A stretch of DNA of 64,000 nucleotides from Acidimicrobiales bacterium (GCA_035630295.1 DASQKY010000001.1:1-64000), one strand, 5' to 3'; shown: positions 1 to 10,713, counted from the first letter of the stretch. Program-made: numbers and translations. Notes: generated by a model not told the origin, from the letters alone.

Positions 1-456
1 GGCGGCCGGGCCGTCGGCGGTGAGGAAGCCCGACACCATGGTGAGGCCCCCGAACAGGAACAGCCAGTAGCCCAGGGCGTTCAACCGGGGGAAGGCCATC
101 TCCTTGGCCCCGATGTGCAGGGGCACCAGGTAGTTGGCCAGGCCGAAGGCCATGGGCACGATGAACAGGTAGATCATCACGCTGCCGTGCATCGTGAAGA
201 CCTGGTTGTAGGCGCCGGGCTCCACCACCTGGGTCCCCGGGGAGTACAGCTCGACCCGCACCACGGTGGCCAGGGCCCCGCCCAGCAGGAAGAAGCCCAG
301 GGCGGTGACGATGTACATGAGCCCGATCACCTTGTGGTCGGTGCTGGTCAGCAGGCCCAGGAGGCCCTGCCCCCGCACCGACGAGGGGGGCCGGTCGGGC
401 TCCTCGTCGGCCGGGGTGGGGGCGATGTCGTCGCGCCGGCCGTCGACCGCGGTCAC
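1..456 (-). CDS. ctaD: Cytochrome c oxidase subunit I, N-terminal part (cut by window edge)
   Basis: Heme-copper oxidase subunit I, the catalytic membrane subunit of aa3-type cytochrome c oxidase. About 152 N-terminal residues are visible and the rest lies beyond base 1. After a roughly 30-residue polar start come STDHKVIG, a first membrane segment, and TMHGSVM, whose histidine is a low-spin heme a ligand; AKEMAFPRLNALGYW follows, all typical of the family. The start is the GTG at 456-454, which overlaps the stop of the subunit II gene (GTGA), so the two are translationally coupled. The truncation is only the window boundary. The identification is firm. Confidence 0.95.
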   Translation of the reverse strand, partial: MTAVDGRRDDIAPTPADEEPDRPPSSVRGQGLLGLLTSTDHKVIGLMYIVTALGFFLLGGALATVVRVELYSPGTQVVEPGAYNQVFTMHGSVMIYLFIVPMAFGLANYLVPLHIGAKEMAFPRLNALGYWLFLFGGLTMVSGFLTADGPAA

Positions 457-1226
457 CCTCCCCCCTCCCCCTCGTCGGGGCCGGCCGGGCGGGCCGGCCC
501 CTCCGGCCCGGTGGCCGACGCCTCGGCCCAGGCCGCGAACTCCCGGGCGCTCACGATGCGGACCGTGAAGTTCATCCGCCAGTGGTCGAGGCCGCAGTAC
601 TCGGCGCAGCGCCCGACGAAGGTGCCCTCCTCGGTCGGCGTCACGTCGACCTCGTTGTCGACCCCGGGCACCAGGTCGCGCTTGGACAGGAAGTCCGGTA
701 CCCAGAAGGAGTGGGCCACGTCGGCCGACACCAGCTCCAGCCGGGTGGTCCGGTCGACGGGCAGGACCAGCTCGGGCCCGGTGGTCCCGGTGCCGTCGCC
801 GGCGACCACGACCCCCTCCCCGGGGTAGGTGAACTGCCACGACCACTGGAAGCCCTGGATCTCGACCACGACGTCGGGGTCGGCCACCTTCTCCTCGACC
901 CTGGTCAGCGCGCCGGTCCCGAAGGCGAACAGGACGGCCACGATGACGATGGGGATCACCGTGTAGGCGATCTCGATGGGCACGTGCTCGGCCACCTGGG
1001 GGGGCAGGGTGTCGTTGCGGCGCCGGTAGCGGACGATGGACCAGGCCACCAGGGCCCACACCAGGCCGGCCACCACGGCGGCGGCCACGGTGACCGGCGT
1101 GAGCAGGCGGTCGATCACGCCCCCCTGCTCGGTGACCGGCTCCGGGGCGATCGAGCACCCGCCCAGCACCAGCACCACCAGGGCGGCCGGGGCGGGCACC
1201 ACGCGGGCGAGGAGCCGTCGGCACAT
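453..1226 (-). CDS. ctaC: Cytochrome c oxidase subunit II (CuA protein, lipoprotein)
   Basis: Subunit II takes electrons from cytochrome c through its binuclear CuA centre. The 257 residues begin with a lipoprotein signal peptide (LGGC, lipidated Cys24). Two membrane helices follow at about 44-65 and 86-105, then a periplasmic cupredoxin domain. CuA ligands are all present: H172 (DVAHSFWVPDF) and C207, E209, C211, H215, M218 (CAEYCGLDHWRM). The tail after about residue 230 is Gly/Pro/Glu-rich. A TAGGGT box at 1241-1236 lies 9 bases before the ATG, suggesting a leaderless message. It is the first gene of the ctaC-ctaD operon seen here. Confidence 0.96.
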   Translation of the reverse strand: MCRRLLARVVPAPAALVVLVLGGCSIAPEPVTEQGGVIDRLLTPVTVAAAVVAGLVWALVAWSIVRYRRRNDTLPPQVAEHVPIEIAYTVIPIVIVAVLFAFGTGALTRVEEKVADPDVVVEIQGFQWSWQFTYPGEGVVVAGDGTGTTGPELVLPVDRTTRLELVSADVAHSFWVPDFLSKRDLVPGVDNEVDVTPTEEGTFVGRCAEYCGLDHWRMNFTVRIVSAREFAAWAEASATGPEGPARPAGPDEGEGGG

Positions 1227-1392
1227 CGGGTGCCGACCCTACCGATCCCTCGACGGACCAGCCGGGTCGTGGGGGACGGGCGGGGCGGGCGACACGGCGG
1301 GGCACTCCCACCGGGCCCCGGGCTCACACATCGAGGCCACTGACGGCCGGCCCGATCCCCCGACCGGCGGCCGCGTCGGCCACCATCTCGAC

Positions 1393-1824
1393 GTGGACGT
1401 GCTCTCGATGCGGACGATCTTCCGGTGCCGGGACCTGGCCGCGGCCCGGGCCTTCTGGGAGGGGACCCTGGGGCTCACGGTGGCCCGGGAGTACGGCGCC
1501 GGCGGCGTCGTCACCGGCGTGGTGCTCTTCGCCGGCGGGGGCTTCGTGGAGCTCACGGCGGCCGGGCCCGGGGAGCCGGGGGGCGCCCCGACCGGCGCCG
1601 GGCCCACGGCCGACGGGCCGGGCTCGGCCGCGGTGTGGCTCCAGGTGGCCGACGTGGCCGACGAGGAGGCCCGCCTGGTCCTGGCCGGCGTGCCCATCGA
1701 CCGCCCCGCCGAGCGCATGCCCTGGGGCCTGGTGGAGTGCTGGCTGCGCGACCCCGACGGGGTGCGCATCGTCCTGGTCGAGACCCCGCCCGACCACCCC
1801 CTCCGCCGCCGCCTGGACGGCTGA
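1393..1824 (+). CDS. VOC (glyoxalase/bleomycin-resistance fold) family protein
   Basis: A single-domain VOC protein of 143 residues. The N-terminal half (RDLAAARAFWEGTLGLTVARE, then GGGFVEL) and the C-terminal half (WLQVADVADEEARL, RDPDGVRIVLVE) each form a beta-alpha-beta-beta-beta unit. A conserved glutamate lies near each half's end (FVEL, VLVE), as in metal-binding members. Substrate cannot be told. The GTG at 1393 is preferred because family members usually begin a few residues before the position of MRTIF; ATG 1408 is the alternative. It stands alone, tail to tail with asd. Confidence 0.75.
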   Translation: MDVLSMRTIFRCRDLAAARAFWEGTLGLTVAREYGAGGVVTGVVLFAGGGFVELTAAGPGEPGGAPTGAGPTADGPGSAAVWLQVADVADEEARLVLAGVPIDRPAERMPWGLVECWLRDPDGVRIVLVETPPDHPLRRRLDG

Positions 1825-1840
1825 GGTCCCGGCCCGCCGG

Positions 1841-4143
<2,303 letters not shown>

Positions 4144-4214
4144 GGCCGGGCACGGTACCGCGCCGGCCCGGCCGGCCCTCAGCCGCTTCGCCGGCGGGGC
4201 AGGGTCGAGGGCGG

Positions 4215-4856
4215 CTAGGCGGGGCGGTCGGTGGCCCGGCGGACGGGCCGGGCCCGGAAGTCGGGCGGCGGCTCGGCCACCTCGGGGCCGTCGATGAGCA
4301 CGGCCCAGGCCCGGAGCTGGGCCACGCCGGTGGGGATGTCGCCCCCGACCAGGACGCACAGGGCCTTCAGGTCGTCGTGGCGGAGGGACAGGACCTTGCC
4401 GTTGAAGTCGCCCCGGGCCTCGATGATGGACTGCACGTAGCGCTGCACGGGCTCGGCCGGGTCGACCTGGCGCATGGCCTCCAGGTCGATGACCAGCTTG
4501 CGCCGGTCCTTGGCCTCGGTGCCGGTGGGGCCGGTCTCGCCCAGGAGCACGCTGACCGGCACCCGGTAGAAGTCGGCCAGGGCCTTGAGGCGGGGCAGGC
4601 TCAGGTTCCGGAAGCCCCGCTCGTAGGCGCCGACGGCCGAGGCGCTCCACCGCCCACCCGAGCGCTCCTCGACGTCCGACAGCGACAGGGCCTGGGCCTG
4701 CCGGATGGCCCGGAGGCGCTGCCCGACCCGGCGGGCGAAGATCTCCTCCTCGGCCATGACGGCCGGGGAGCCGGCCTCCTCGGCGTCGCCGGCCGCCGGG
4801 GCGGGGTCGGGGGCGGGGGAGGCGGGCTCGTCGGGGGCCGCGTCGTCGGCTGGCAT
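4215..4856 (-). CDS. BldD-like XRE-family regulator with c-di-GMP-binding signature
   Basis: Homologue of BldD, the Streptomyces developmental repressor whose dimer is held on DNA by tetrameric cyclic di-GMP. After an acidic Ala/Pro-rich N-terminus come a helix-turn-helix domain (about residues 40-105: RLRAIRQAQALSLSDVEE, GAYERG, ADFYRVPVSVLLG) and a BldD-type C-terminal domain with RGDFNGKVLSLRHDD. That stretch matches the BldD motif RxD-x8-RxxD exactly. The ATG at 4856 is used (213 residues); a TTG at 4874 or the ATG at 4757, closer to BldD's own start, are possible. It lies upstream of lysC on the same strand with a 71-base gap. Whether it binds the ligand is inference. Confidence 0.85.
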   Translation of the reverse strand: MPADDAAPDEPASPAPDPAPAAGDAEEAGSPAVMAEEEIFARRVGQRLRAIRQAQALSLSDVEERSGGRWSASAVGAYERGFRNLSLPRLKALADFYRVPVSVLLGETGPTGTEAKDRRKLVIDLEAMRQVDPAEPVQRYVQSIIEARGDFNGKVLSLRHDDLKALCVLVGGDIPTGVAQLRAWAVLIDGPEVAEPPPDFRARPVRRATDRPA

Positions 4857-5009
4857 GCCCCCATTCTGACGCAAGCGGTGACCGGTTGGCGACGCATCGT
4901 GCGATCAGCACTCCTACCTGGGGTTGGCGGGGTCGATCCGGCGCCCCGGGGACGCCGGTCGCGGGGGGTGCCTGCTCCCGCCGGCCGCCAGCGGGTACCT
5001 TCGCCCGCC

Positions 5010-5882
5010 GTGACCTCGGAGGAGAAGCGCCAACGCCACAAGGACGGACACCGCAGCCGCGTGGAGGCGGCGCGCATGGCCCAGGCCCGCGCCGCCCGGC
5101 GACAACGCCTGATCGTCCTGGGGGCCGTGCTGGCCTTCGTCGTGGTGGTGGTCGTGGTGGCCGCTGTGCTGCTGGGCGGCGACGACGACTCGACGGCGGA
5201 GGACGCCGCCACGACCACCACCACCGCTCCCGGCGACGGGTCCAGCACCTCGTCCACCGACGTGCCCACCACCGTGTCGCTGCCCGCCGCCCCGACCGGC
5301 GCCACCATCGAGGACGACACCCCGTGCCCGGCCGAGGACGGCTCCGAGGAGCGGGTGTCCACCTTCGCCCAGGCCCCGCCCACCTGCATCGAGGAGGGTG
5401 AGGCGTTGGAGGCCGTGATCGAGACCTCGGCCGGGACCGTCACCGCCACCCTCGACGCCGAGGCCGCCCCCACCATGGTCAACAACTTCGTGGTGCTGGC
5501 CCGGTACAAGTACTTCGACGGCCTGCCCTTCCACCGCCTGATGCCCGACTTCGTGGCCCAGACCGGCTCCAGCGGCACCCCCGACTACGGCTCCGGCGGC
5601 CCCGGCTACGACATGCCCGACATCGAGAAGCCCACCGACGGCTACGCCCCCGGCGACCTGGCCATGGCCCGGTCCGACGCCGTGTCGGGCAGCCAGTTCT
5701 TCATCGTGGCCAGCGAGAACGGCGCCACCGCCCTCACCAACGAGTACCCCCGCTTCGGGAAGGTCACCGAGGGGCTGGAGCTGGTGGCCGAGCTGGCCGC
5801 CAAGGGCGACGAGGCCAGCAACGGCACGCCCACCGAGCTGGTCACCATCACCTCGGTCACCATCCGGTCCGCCCAGGACTGA
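5010..5882 (+). CDS. Membrane-anchored cyclophilin-type peptidyl-prolyl isomerase
   Basis: Predicted extracytoplasmic proline isomerase of 290 residues. A basic N-terminus precedes one transmembrane anchor (about residues 34-53, a run of Leu/Val/Ala). A Thr/Ser-rich linker follows, then a cyclophilin domain from about residue 130 (ETSAGTVTATLDAEAAPTMV, FHRLMPDFVAQTG, GSQFFIVA). FHR...Q and SQFFI correspond to active-site strands of cyclophilin A. Two cysteines in the linker (about 108 and 129) could form a disulfide. Start GTG 5010 lies 8 bases after a TACCTT box (4996-5001). It stands alone, divergent from the BldD homologue. Confidence 0.9.
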   Translation: MTSEEKRQRHKDGHRSRVEAARMAQARAARRQRLIVLGAVLAFVVVVVVVAAVLLGGDDDSTAEDAATTTTTAPGDGSSTSSTDVPTTVSLPAAPTGATIEDDTPCPAEDGSEERVSTFAQAPPTCIEEGEALEAVIETSAGTVTATLDAEAAPTMVNNFVVLARYKYFDGLPFHRLMPDFVAQTGSSGTPDYGSGGPGYDMPDIEKPTDGYAPGDLAMARSDAVSGSQFFIVASENGATALTNEYPRFGKVTEGLELVAELAAKGDEASNGTPTELVTITSVTIRSAQD

Positions 5883-5899
5883 ACCGGCGACGGGCCCGG

Positions 5900-6562
5900 C
5901 TACCGGGGCAGGTCGGCCAGGGAGCCCGGGGCGCCCCCCACGAAGACCACGGGCTCGGCCGGCCCCACCCCCCGCCACGAGCCGTCGGGGTCGCGCACCA
6001 GGGCTGAGCCGGCGGCCAGGCCCACGATCCTGAGCGAGGCCGGCGACAGGGCCCGGGTGCGGTGGACGGCGTCCTCGGACCACGAGTCGAACCCGGGGAT
6101 GACGGTGACCCCCGACAGCAGCCCCAGCCCCACGGTGAAGGCCCCGCCCCGGGGGTCGACCATCGGGTCGCACAGCACCATGGCCCCGGCGTCCACGCCG
6201 GCCAGCACCGCTCCCCCGTCCCAGGCGGCCAGGATGGCCTCCCACACCGGCGTGCCCTTCAGCACCGAGCGCACGTGCATGGGCGAGGAGCCGGCCAGGT
6301 AGACGAAGCGGGCGGCCCGCAGCTCGGCGGCCAGGTCCTCGGAGGTGGCGTCGGGGCGGCGCAGCACGTCGAGGCCCCGGACCGGCACCCCCAGCGCCCC
6401 GAAGCGCTCGGTGGCCGCCTCCACCAGGCGACTGGGGTGCTCATAGGCGGCGCCGGTGGGCAGGACCAGCACCTCGTCGATGCCGGAGGCCACCAGCTCG
6501 GCCTCGACCGCGGTGTCGGGGTGGAACGGGGAGCCGCCCACCAGGGCGAGGGGTCCGGGCAT
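5900..6562 (-). CDS. Peptidase S51 / class I glutamine amidotransferase-like protein with Asp in place of the nucleophile Ser
   Basis: A 220-residue protein of the PepE/cyanophycinase-like (S51) fold: LALVGGSPF at the N-terminus, VLVLPTGAA, FVYLAGSSPMHV, then AGVDAGAMVLCDPMVDPRGG. Active S51 members have G-x-S-A-G, with the serine as nucleophile; here that position is Asp124 (codon 6193-6191), so peptidase activity by the usual mechanism is unlikely. The rest of the domain is well kept. Start ATG 6562 has a TACCGT box (6574-6569) 6 bases upstream. It sits tail to tail with the cyclophilin gene. A non-peptidase role cannot be inferred further. Confidence 0.75.
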   Translation of the reverse strand: MPGPLALVGGSPFHPDTAVEAELVASGIDEVLVLPTGAAYEHPSRLVEAATERFGALGVPVRGLDVLRRPDATSEDLAAELRAARFVYLAGSSPMHVRSVLKGTPVWEAILAAWDGGAVLAGVDAGAMVLCDPMVDPRGGAFTVGLGLLSGVTVIPGFDSWSEDAVHRTRALSPASLRIVGLAAGSALVRDPDGSWRGVGPAEPVVFVGGAPGSLADLPR

Positions 6563-6681
6563 GCTGCGACGGTACTCAACGCCCCCGGGGGCGGGCGCCC
6601 GGCCCGCCCCCGCTCCCCCCTCGGGACGGGCCCGGCGCAGGCGGTTTCGGGCCGGGGACACCGGTGGGCCAACGTGAACCC

Positions 6682-7515
6682 ATGGCCCCGCACCCCCCGA
6701 CCGCCCGGCCGGGCGAGGTCCCGTGGGGCCGGGTGGTGGCCGCCGGCCTGCTGGCCGGGTTCACCTCGGGGCTCTTCGGCGTGGGCGGCGGCATCGTGAT
6801 CGTGCCGGCCCTGGCCCTGCTGGCCGGCTTCCCGCCCAAGCTGGCCACCGGCACGTCGCTGACCGCCATCGTGCCCATCTCCCTGGCCGGCGCGGCCGGC
6901 TACGCCACCGCCGGCGAGGTGGACCTGGGCTACGGCCTGCTCATCGCGGCCGGCGCCCTGGCCGGGGCGGTGCTGGGCACCCGCTGGCTGCGGACCATCA
7001 GCGGGCCGGCGCTCCAGCTCGGCTTCGCCGCCCTGATGGTGGCCGCCGCCGTACGCCTGGTGGCCGGGGGGGAGGCCGACGGCGCCGGCCACCTGGACCT
7101 CGACCCCGGCGGGGTGGTGGCCCTCCTGGCCCTGGGGCTGGGCGCCGGGGTGCTGGCCGGCCTCCTGGGGGTCGGGGGCGGCATCGTCATCGTCCCGGCC
7201 CTGACCATCGCCTTCGGCCTGCCCCTGGTGCTGGCCAAGGGCACGTCGCTGGCCGTCATCATCCCCACCGCCATCGTGGGGACGATGCGCAACCGGTCCT
7301 CGGGGCTCACCGCCCTCCGGCCCGGCCTGGTGGTGGGCGGCGCCGGTGTGGCCACCGCGCTGGCCGCCTCCCAGCTCTCGCTCGACCTCGACCCGGACCT
7401 GTCGGCCGCGCTGTTCGCCGGCCTCCTCGTCGTGGGGGCCGCCCGCCTGGTGGCCACGGCCCGGGCCGACGACGGCGAGCCCGAGACGCCGGCAGGACTT
7501 GGATCGGCCGACTGA
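6682..7515 (+). CDS. TauE/SafE-family membrane transporter
   Basis: Eight-helix-type permease of 277 residues in the sulfite exporter TauE/SafE family, whose members export sulfite, sulfoacetate or related anions; the substrate here is unknown. The protein is an internal duplication: GLFGVGGGIVIVPAL near residue 30 and GLLGVGGGIVIVPAL near residue 165, each followed by a GTS motif (TGTSL, KGTSL). Both repeats are typical. ATG 6682 is used; a GTG at 6664 is in frame. It is followed after 20 bases by hydroxybutyryl-CoA dehydrogenase, which appears to have its own -10 box. Confidence 0.87.
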   Translation: MAPHPPTARPGEVPWGRVVAAGLLAGFTSGLFGVGGGIVIVPALALLAGFPPKLATGTSLTAIVPISLAGAAGYATAGEVDLGYGLLIAAGALAGAVLGTRWLRTISGPALQLGFAALMVAAAVRLVAGGEADGAGHLDLDPGGVVALLALGLGAGVLAGLLGVGGGIVIVPALTIAFGLPLVLAKGTSLAVIIPTAIVGTMRNRSSGLTALRPGLVVGGAGVATALAASQLSLDLDPDLSAALFAGLLVVGAARLVATARADDGEPETPAGLGSAD

Positions 7516-7535
7516 CCCCTCGGTAGCCTCGCCCG

Positions 7536-8390
7536 ATGGCCATCTCACGGGTTGGAATCGTCGGGTCGGGGATCATGGGCGCGGGCATCGCCGAGGTGGC
7601 GGCCAAGGCCGGCATCGACGTGGTGCTGCGCTCCCGCAAGCAGGAGACCGCGGAGGCGATGCGGGCCGGGCTGGAGAAGAGCCTGGGCAAGCAGGTCGAC
7701 AAGGGCCGCCTGTCCGAGGAGGACCGCGACGCCGTCCTGGGCCGGGTCACCGCCACCGCCGACCTGAGTGCCCTGGCCGACTGCGACCTGGTGATCGAGT
7801 CGGTGGTCGAGGACCTGGCCGTCAAGAAGGCCCTGTTCGCCGAGCTGGACCAGGTGGTGAAGGCCGACGCCATCCTGGCCACCAACACCTCGACCCTGCC
7901 GGTGGTGGAGATGGCGGTGGCCACCGGCCGCCCCGACAAGGTGGTGGGCGTCCACTTCTTCAACCCGGCGCCCATGATGGGGCTGGTCGAGATCATCCCA
8001 CCCCTCACCGCCTCGGACGAGACCGTCGAGGCCGTCACCGCCTTCGCCACGGCCTGCGGGAAGGACCCGGTGCGGGTCCAGGACCGGGCCGGCTTCATCG
8101 TCAACGCCCTGCTCTTCCCGTACCTCAACAACGCGGTGCGGATGCTGGAGAACGGCATCGCCTCCCGGGACGACATCGACGCCGCCATGAAGGGCGGCTG
8201 CAACTTCCCCATGGGGCCCCTGGCCCTCCTGGACCTGGTCGGCCTGGACACCTCGGTGGCCATCCTCGACGCCCTGTACGCCGAGTTCGCCGACCCCAAC
8301 TTCAGCCCCGCGCCCGCCCTGCGGCGCATGGTGGCCGCCGGCCACCTGGGCCGGAAGTCGGGCCAGGGCTTCTACGACTACCGGCGCTAG
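7536..8390 (+). CDS. 3-hydroxybutyryl-CoA dehydrogenase
   Basis: NAD(P)-dependent interconversion of acetoacetyl-CoA and 3-hydroxybutyryl-CoA. The 284 residues begin with a Rossmann fold (VGIVGSGIMGAGIAEV). Later come IESVVEDL, NTSTLPV and VGVHFFNPAPMMGLVEI, the last holding the catalytic histidine, then the dimerising C-terminal domain (DRAGFIVNALLFPYLNNA, FPMGPLALLDLVGLD). It is likely to act with the thiolase at 37344 and the crotonyl-CoA carboxylase/reductase at 34622. Start ATG 7536 is 6 bases after TAGCCT (7524-7529). Often called fadB2, hbdA or paaH; the exact role (butyryl-CoA or polyhydroxybutyrate pathway) is not fixed. Confidence 0.92.
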   Translation: MAISRVGIVGSGIMGAGIAEVAAKAGIDVVLRSRKQETAEAMRAGLEKSLGKQVDKGRLSEEDRDAVLGRVTATADLSALADCDLVIESVVEDLAVKKALFAELDQVVKADAILATNTSTLPVVEMAVATGRPDKVVGVHFFNPAPMMGLVEIIPPLTASDETVEAVTAFATACGKDPVRVQDRAGFIVNALLFPYLNNAVRMLENGIASRDDIDAAMKGGCNFPMGPLALLDLVGLDTSVAILDALYAEFADPNFSPAPALRRMVAAGHLGRKSGQGFYDYRR

Positions 8391-8408
8391 CCCGTCCCGG
8401 CCGGCCCC

Positions 8409-8425
8409 GGCCGACCGCGACGGTC
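8409..8425 (+). terminator. Hairpin after the hydroxybutyryl-CoA dehydrogenase gene
   Basis: CCGACCG (8409-8415) and CGGTCGG (8419-8425) form a perfect 7-bp stem with a CGA loop, inside a longer GC-rich imperfect stem. It lies between the stop at 8390 and the next start at 8448. There is no T-run, as is common in GC-rich actinobacteria. Confidence 0.45.
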
Positions 8426-8447
8426 GGGGGCCGGGCATGATGCCGTC

Positions 8448-9263
8448 ATGGACAACGGTGGCGAGGCCTCGGACCTGACGCCCGCCTCCCCCGACGACGC
8501 CCTGGCCCGCGCCGTGGGCGCCGCCATCGGGGGTCGCGGCGAGGACGGCGGTCGACCCACCGCCGGCCAGGTGCGCGAGGTGATGAGCCTGGCCCGGGCC
8601 TCGGCCCGGCGGGCGGGACGCAAGGCGGTCACCTCCGGGCGCTGGCTGGCCGAGGTCACCCTGGACGCCACCGGCCACCTGCCCGTGCGCGACCTGGCCA
8701 CCCTCCAGGCCCACCACGACGGGCTGGCGGGGGCCCTCCTGGCCCGGCCCCTGGTCCGCAACGCCAGCCTGGCCGCGGCGGCGGTGGGGGCCACCACCGG
8801 GGCCCTGGCCGCCGCCTCCGAGGCCACGCCGGCCACGTGGGCCGCCCTGCCGGTGGAGCTGGCGGCCGAGACCCTCATCGTGGTGGCCCTGGAGATGAAG
8901 CTGGTGGGCGAGCTCCACGAGGCCGCCGGCTACCCGCTGGCCGGCGACCTGCGGGCCAACGGGCCCCTCATCGCCAAGGCCTGGGCCGAGACCCGGGGGC
9001 TGTCGGCCGGCGAGATGGCCCGCCTCCTCCGGCCCGGCCAGGGCGGGGCCCTGGCCTCCAGCGCCTCGGACCTGTTGGGCCGGTCGGCCCGCGACCAGCT
9101 GACGGCCCAGATCCGGCGCCGGCTGCTGCGGCGGGCCGGGCGCAACATGGCCACCTTCGTGCCCCTCATGGCCGGGGCGCTGGCCGGGGGCGAGCTCAAC
9201 CGCCGGGCCACCCGCAAGCTGGGGCTCACGGTGGCCCGCACCCTCGGCATCCCCCCGCCGTGA
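8448..9263 (+). CDS. EcsC-like membrane-associated protein, function unknown
   Basis: A 271-residue Ala-rich protein. Weak resemblance to the EcsC family: a hydrophobic stretch (about 105-135), ELAAETLIVVALEMKLVGEL, then a small glycine-rich helix pair near the C-terminus (about 225-245, FVPLMAGALAGGELNRRATR). No catalytic motif is seen. It overlaps the start of aat by GTGA, so the two are translationally coupled. No -10 box of the close-spaced type precedes the ATG. The EcsC assignment rests on pattern only. Confidence 0.6.
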   Translation: MDNGGEASDLTPASPDDALARAVGAAIGGRGEDGGRPTAGQVREVMSLARASARRAGRKAVTSGRWLAEVTLDATGHLPVRDLATLQAHHDGLAGALLARPLVRNASLAAAAVGATTGALAAASEATPATWAALPVELAAETLIVVALEMKLVGELHEAAGYPLAGDLRANGPLIAKAWAETRGLSAGEMARLLRPGQGGALASSASDLLGRSARDQLTAQIRRRLLRRAGRNMATFVPLMAGALAGGELNRRATRKLGLTVARTLGIPPP

Positions 9264-10030
9264 CCCCGACCGACCCGGGGCCCTCCCGCTGGGCCATCCC
9301 GTCGCCGGTCGAGGCCGACCCGGACGGGCCGGTGGCCGTGGGCGGTGACCTGGAGCCCGCCACCGTGCTGGCCGCCTACCGGGCCGGCGTCTTCCCCATG
9401 CCCATCGGGCGGACCGGCCGGGTGCTGGCCTGGTGGTCGCCGGATCCCCGGGGGGTCATCCCCCTCGACGGGATGCGGGTCACCCGGTCGCTGCGCCAGG
9501 CCGCCCGACGCCACCACGTCACCGTCGACGCCGCCTTCGACGAGGTGGTCCGGGCCTGCGCCGACCCCCGGCGCCCGGGGGCGTGGATCACCCGGGGCGT
9601 CCGGCGGGCCTACACCTCGCTCCACGAGCTGGGGTGGGCCCACAGCGTCGAGGCCTGGACCGCGGACGGCGCCCTGGCCGGGGGCCTCTACGGGGTGGCC
9701 GTCGGCGGGCTGTTCGCCGGGGAGTCGATGTTCCACCGCTCGCGGGACGGCTCCAAGGTGGCGCTGCTGGGCCTGGTCGACCTGCTGCGGGACGGGGGCG
9801 CCCGGCTGCTCGACGTGCAGTGGACCACCGCCCACCTGGCCAGCCTGGGGGCGGTCGACATCCCGCGCCGGGCCTACCTCGACCAGCTGGAGGCGGCCCT
9901 GCAGGCCCCCCTCCCCGCCGTCTTCGGGGGCCCGGCCCCCCGACCCGCGGCGCCGGCGGCCGGCGCCGGTGGGGTCGGGGCCGCCGGACCGGGCCATCCC
10001 CCGACCGGCGACCCCTGGGCCACGTCGTGA
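9260..10030 (+). CDS. aat: Leucyl/phenylalanyl-tRNA--protein transferase
   Basis: Transfers Leu or Phe from tRNA to proteins with N-terminal Arg or Lys, feeding the bacterial N-degron pathway. The 256 residues show the family layout: RWAIPSP near the start, GGDLEPATVLAAYRAGVFPMP, WWSPDPRGVIPLDGMRV, then GAWIT, GGLYGVAVGGLFAGESMFH and LLDVQW. The C-terminal 35 residues are a Pro/Ala/Gly tail beyond the family domain. Start GTG 9260 overlaps the stop of the EcsC-like gene. No clpS is in the window. Confidence 0.93.
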   Translation: MTPTDPGPSRWAIPSPVEADPDGPVAVGGDLEPATVLAAYRAGVFPMPIGRTGRVLAWWSPDPRGVIPLDGMRVTRSLRQAARRHHVTVDAAFDEVVRACADPRRPGAWITRGVRRAYTSLHELGWAHSVEAWTADGALAGGLYGVAVGGLFAGESMFHRSRDGSKVALLGLVDLLRDGGARLLDVQWTTAHLASLGAVDIPRRAYLDQLEAALQAPLPAVFGGPAPRPAAPAAGAGGVGAAGPGHPPTGDPWATS

Positions 10031-10048
10031 CGGCCCGGGACGGTCGTC

Positions 10049-10072
10049 CGGCACGCCCCGCACGGGGTGCCG
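10049..10072 (+). terminator. Hairpin downstream of aat
   Basis: CGGCA and CCCCG pair with CGGGG and TGCCG around a CA loop, with a two-base bulge on the left arm. It lies 19 bases after the aat stop. No T-run follows. Confidence 0.4.
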
Positions 10073-10269
10073 ACCGGGTCCCTCGTCGGCCGCTCCGGCG
10101 TCGCTGCCGGCAGGGTACGCACGGGGCCCGAGCTCGGCTTGAGTAGTCGTTGCGCAAACCGCCGGCGCCGCCCCCGCGGGGCGCCCGTCGATCCTGCGAT
10201 CGCCGGGGCCGGGATGGCATCATGCCGGGGCCGCCCGCCGCTCCGGCACCGGCCCGGAACAGGAGCACC

Positions 10270-10713
10270 ATGACCGATCAACTCGTCTCGGATCCGGCCT
10301 CGGGCCTGTTCAGCGAGGCGATGCTCCGGGCCCTGCTCCCCTCCCGGGTGGCCACCGCCCGGCGGACCCTCCGGCAACTGGGCCTGGCCGTGGTCACGGT
10401 GGAGGGCGGTCCCGAGGCCCGGGACCTGGCCGCCATCGTGCGGGGCGCCATCCGGGACTCCGACCTGGCCGCCCGGCTCGACGACGGGGCGGTGGCCGTG
10501 GTGCTGGAGTTCACCCCCAGCGAGGGCTGCCTCATCGTCGTCAACCGGCTGCGTGACCGCATCCGGGAGATGACGCCCGACGCCGTGGTCCACGCCGGCG
10601 TGGCCTGCTACCCGGCCCACGCCATCTCGGCCGACGAGCTGGTCGTGGGGGCCCGCGACGCCGCCACCGGCTCGGACGCGGGCGAGGCGCTGATCGCCCC
10701 CATCCCGGACTGA
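10270..10713 (+). CDS. Degenerate GGDEF-like domain protein
   Basis: A 147-residue single-domain protein that follows the order of a GGDEF domain: SDPASGLFSEAML (in place of D-x-LTGL-x-NR), a central strand LAVVTVEGG, IRDSDLAARLDDGAVAVVLE, and a C-terminal VHAGVACYPAHA. At the active-site loop the usual RLGGDEF is RLDDGAV and the catalytic glutamates are gone. It should therefore not make c-di-GMP and may bind a ligand or partner instead. Start ATG 10270 has an AGGAGC Shine-Dalgarno at 10261. It is a paralogue of the next gene. Confidence 0.65.
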   Translation: MTDQLVSDPASGLFSEAMLRALLPSRVATARRTLRQLGLAVVTVEGGPEARDLAAIVRGAIRDSDLAARLDDGAVAVVLEFTPSEGCLIVVNRLRDRIREMTPDAVVHAGVACYPAHAISADELVVGARDAATGSDAGEALIAPIPD

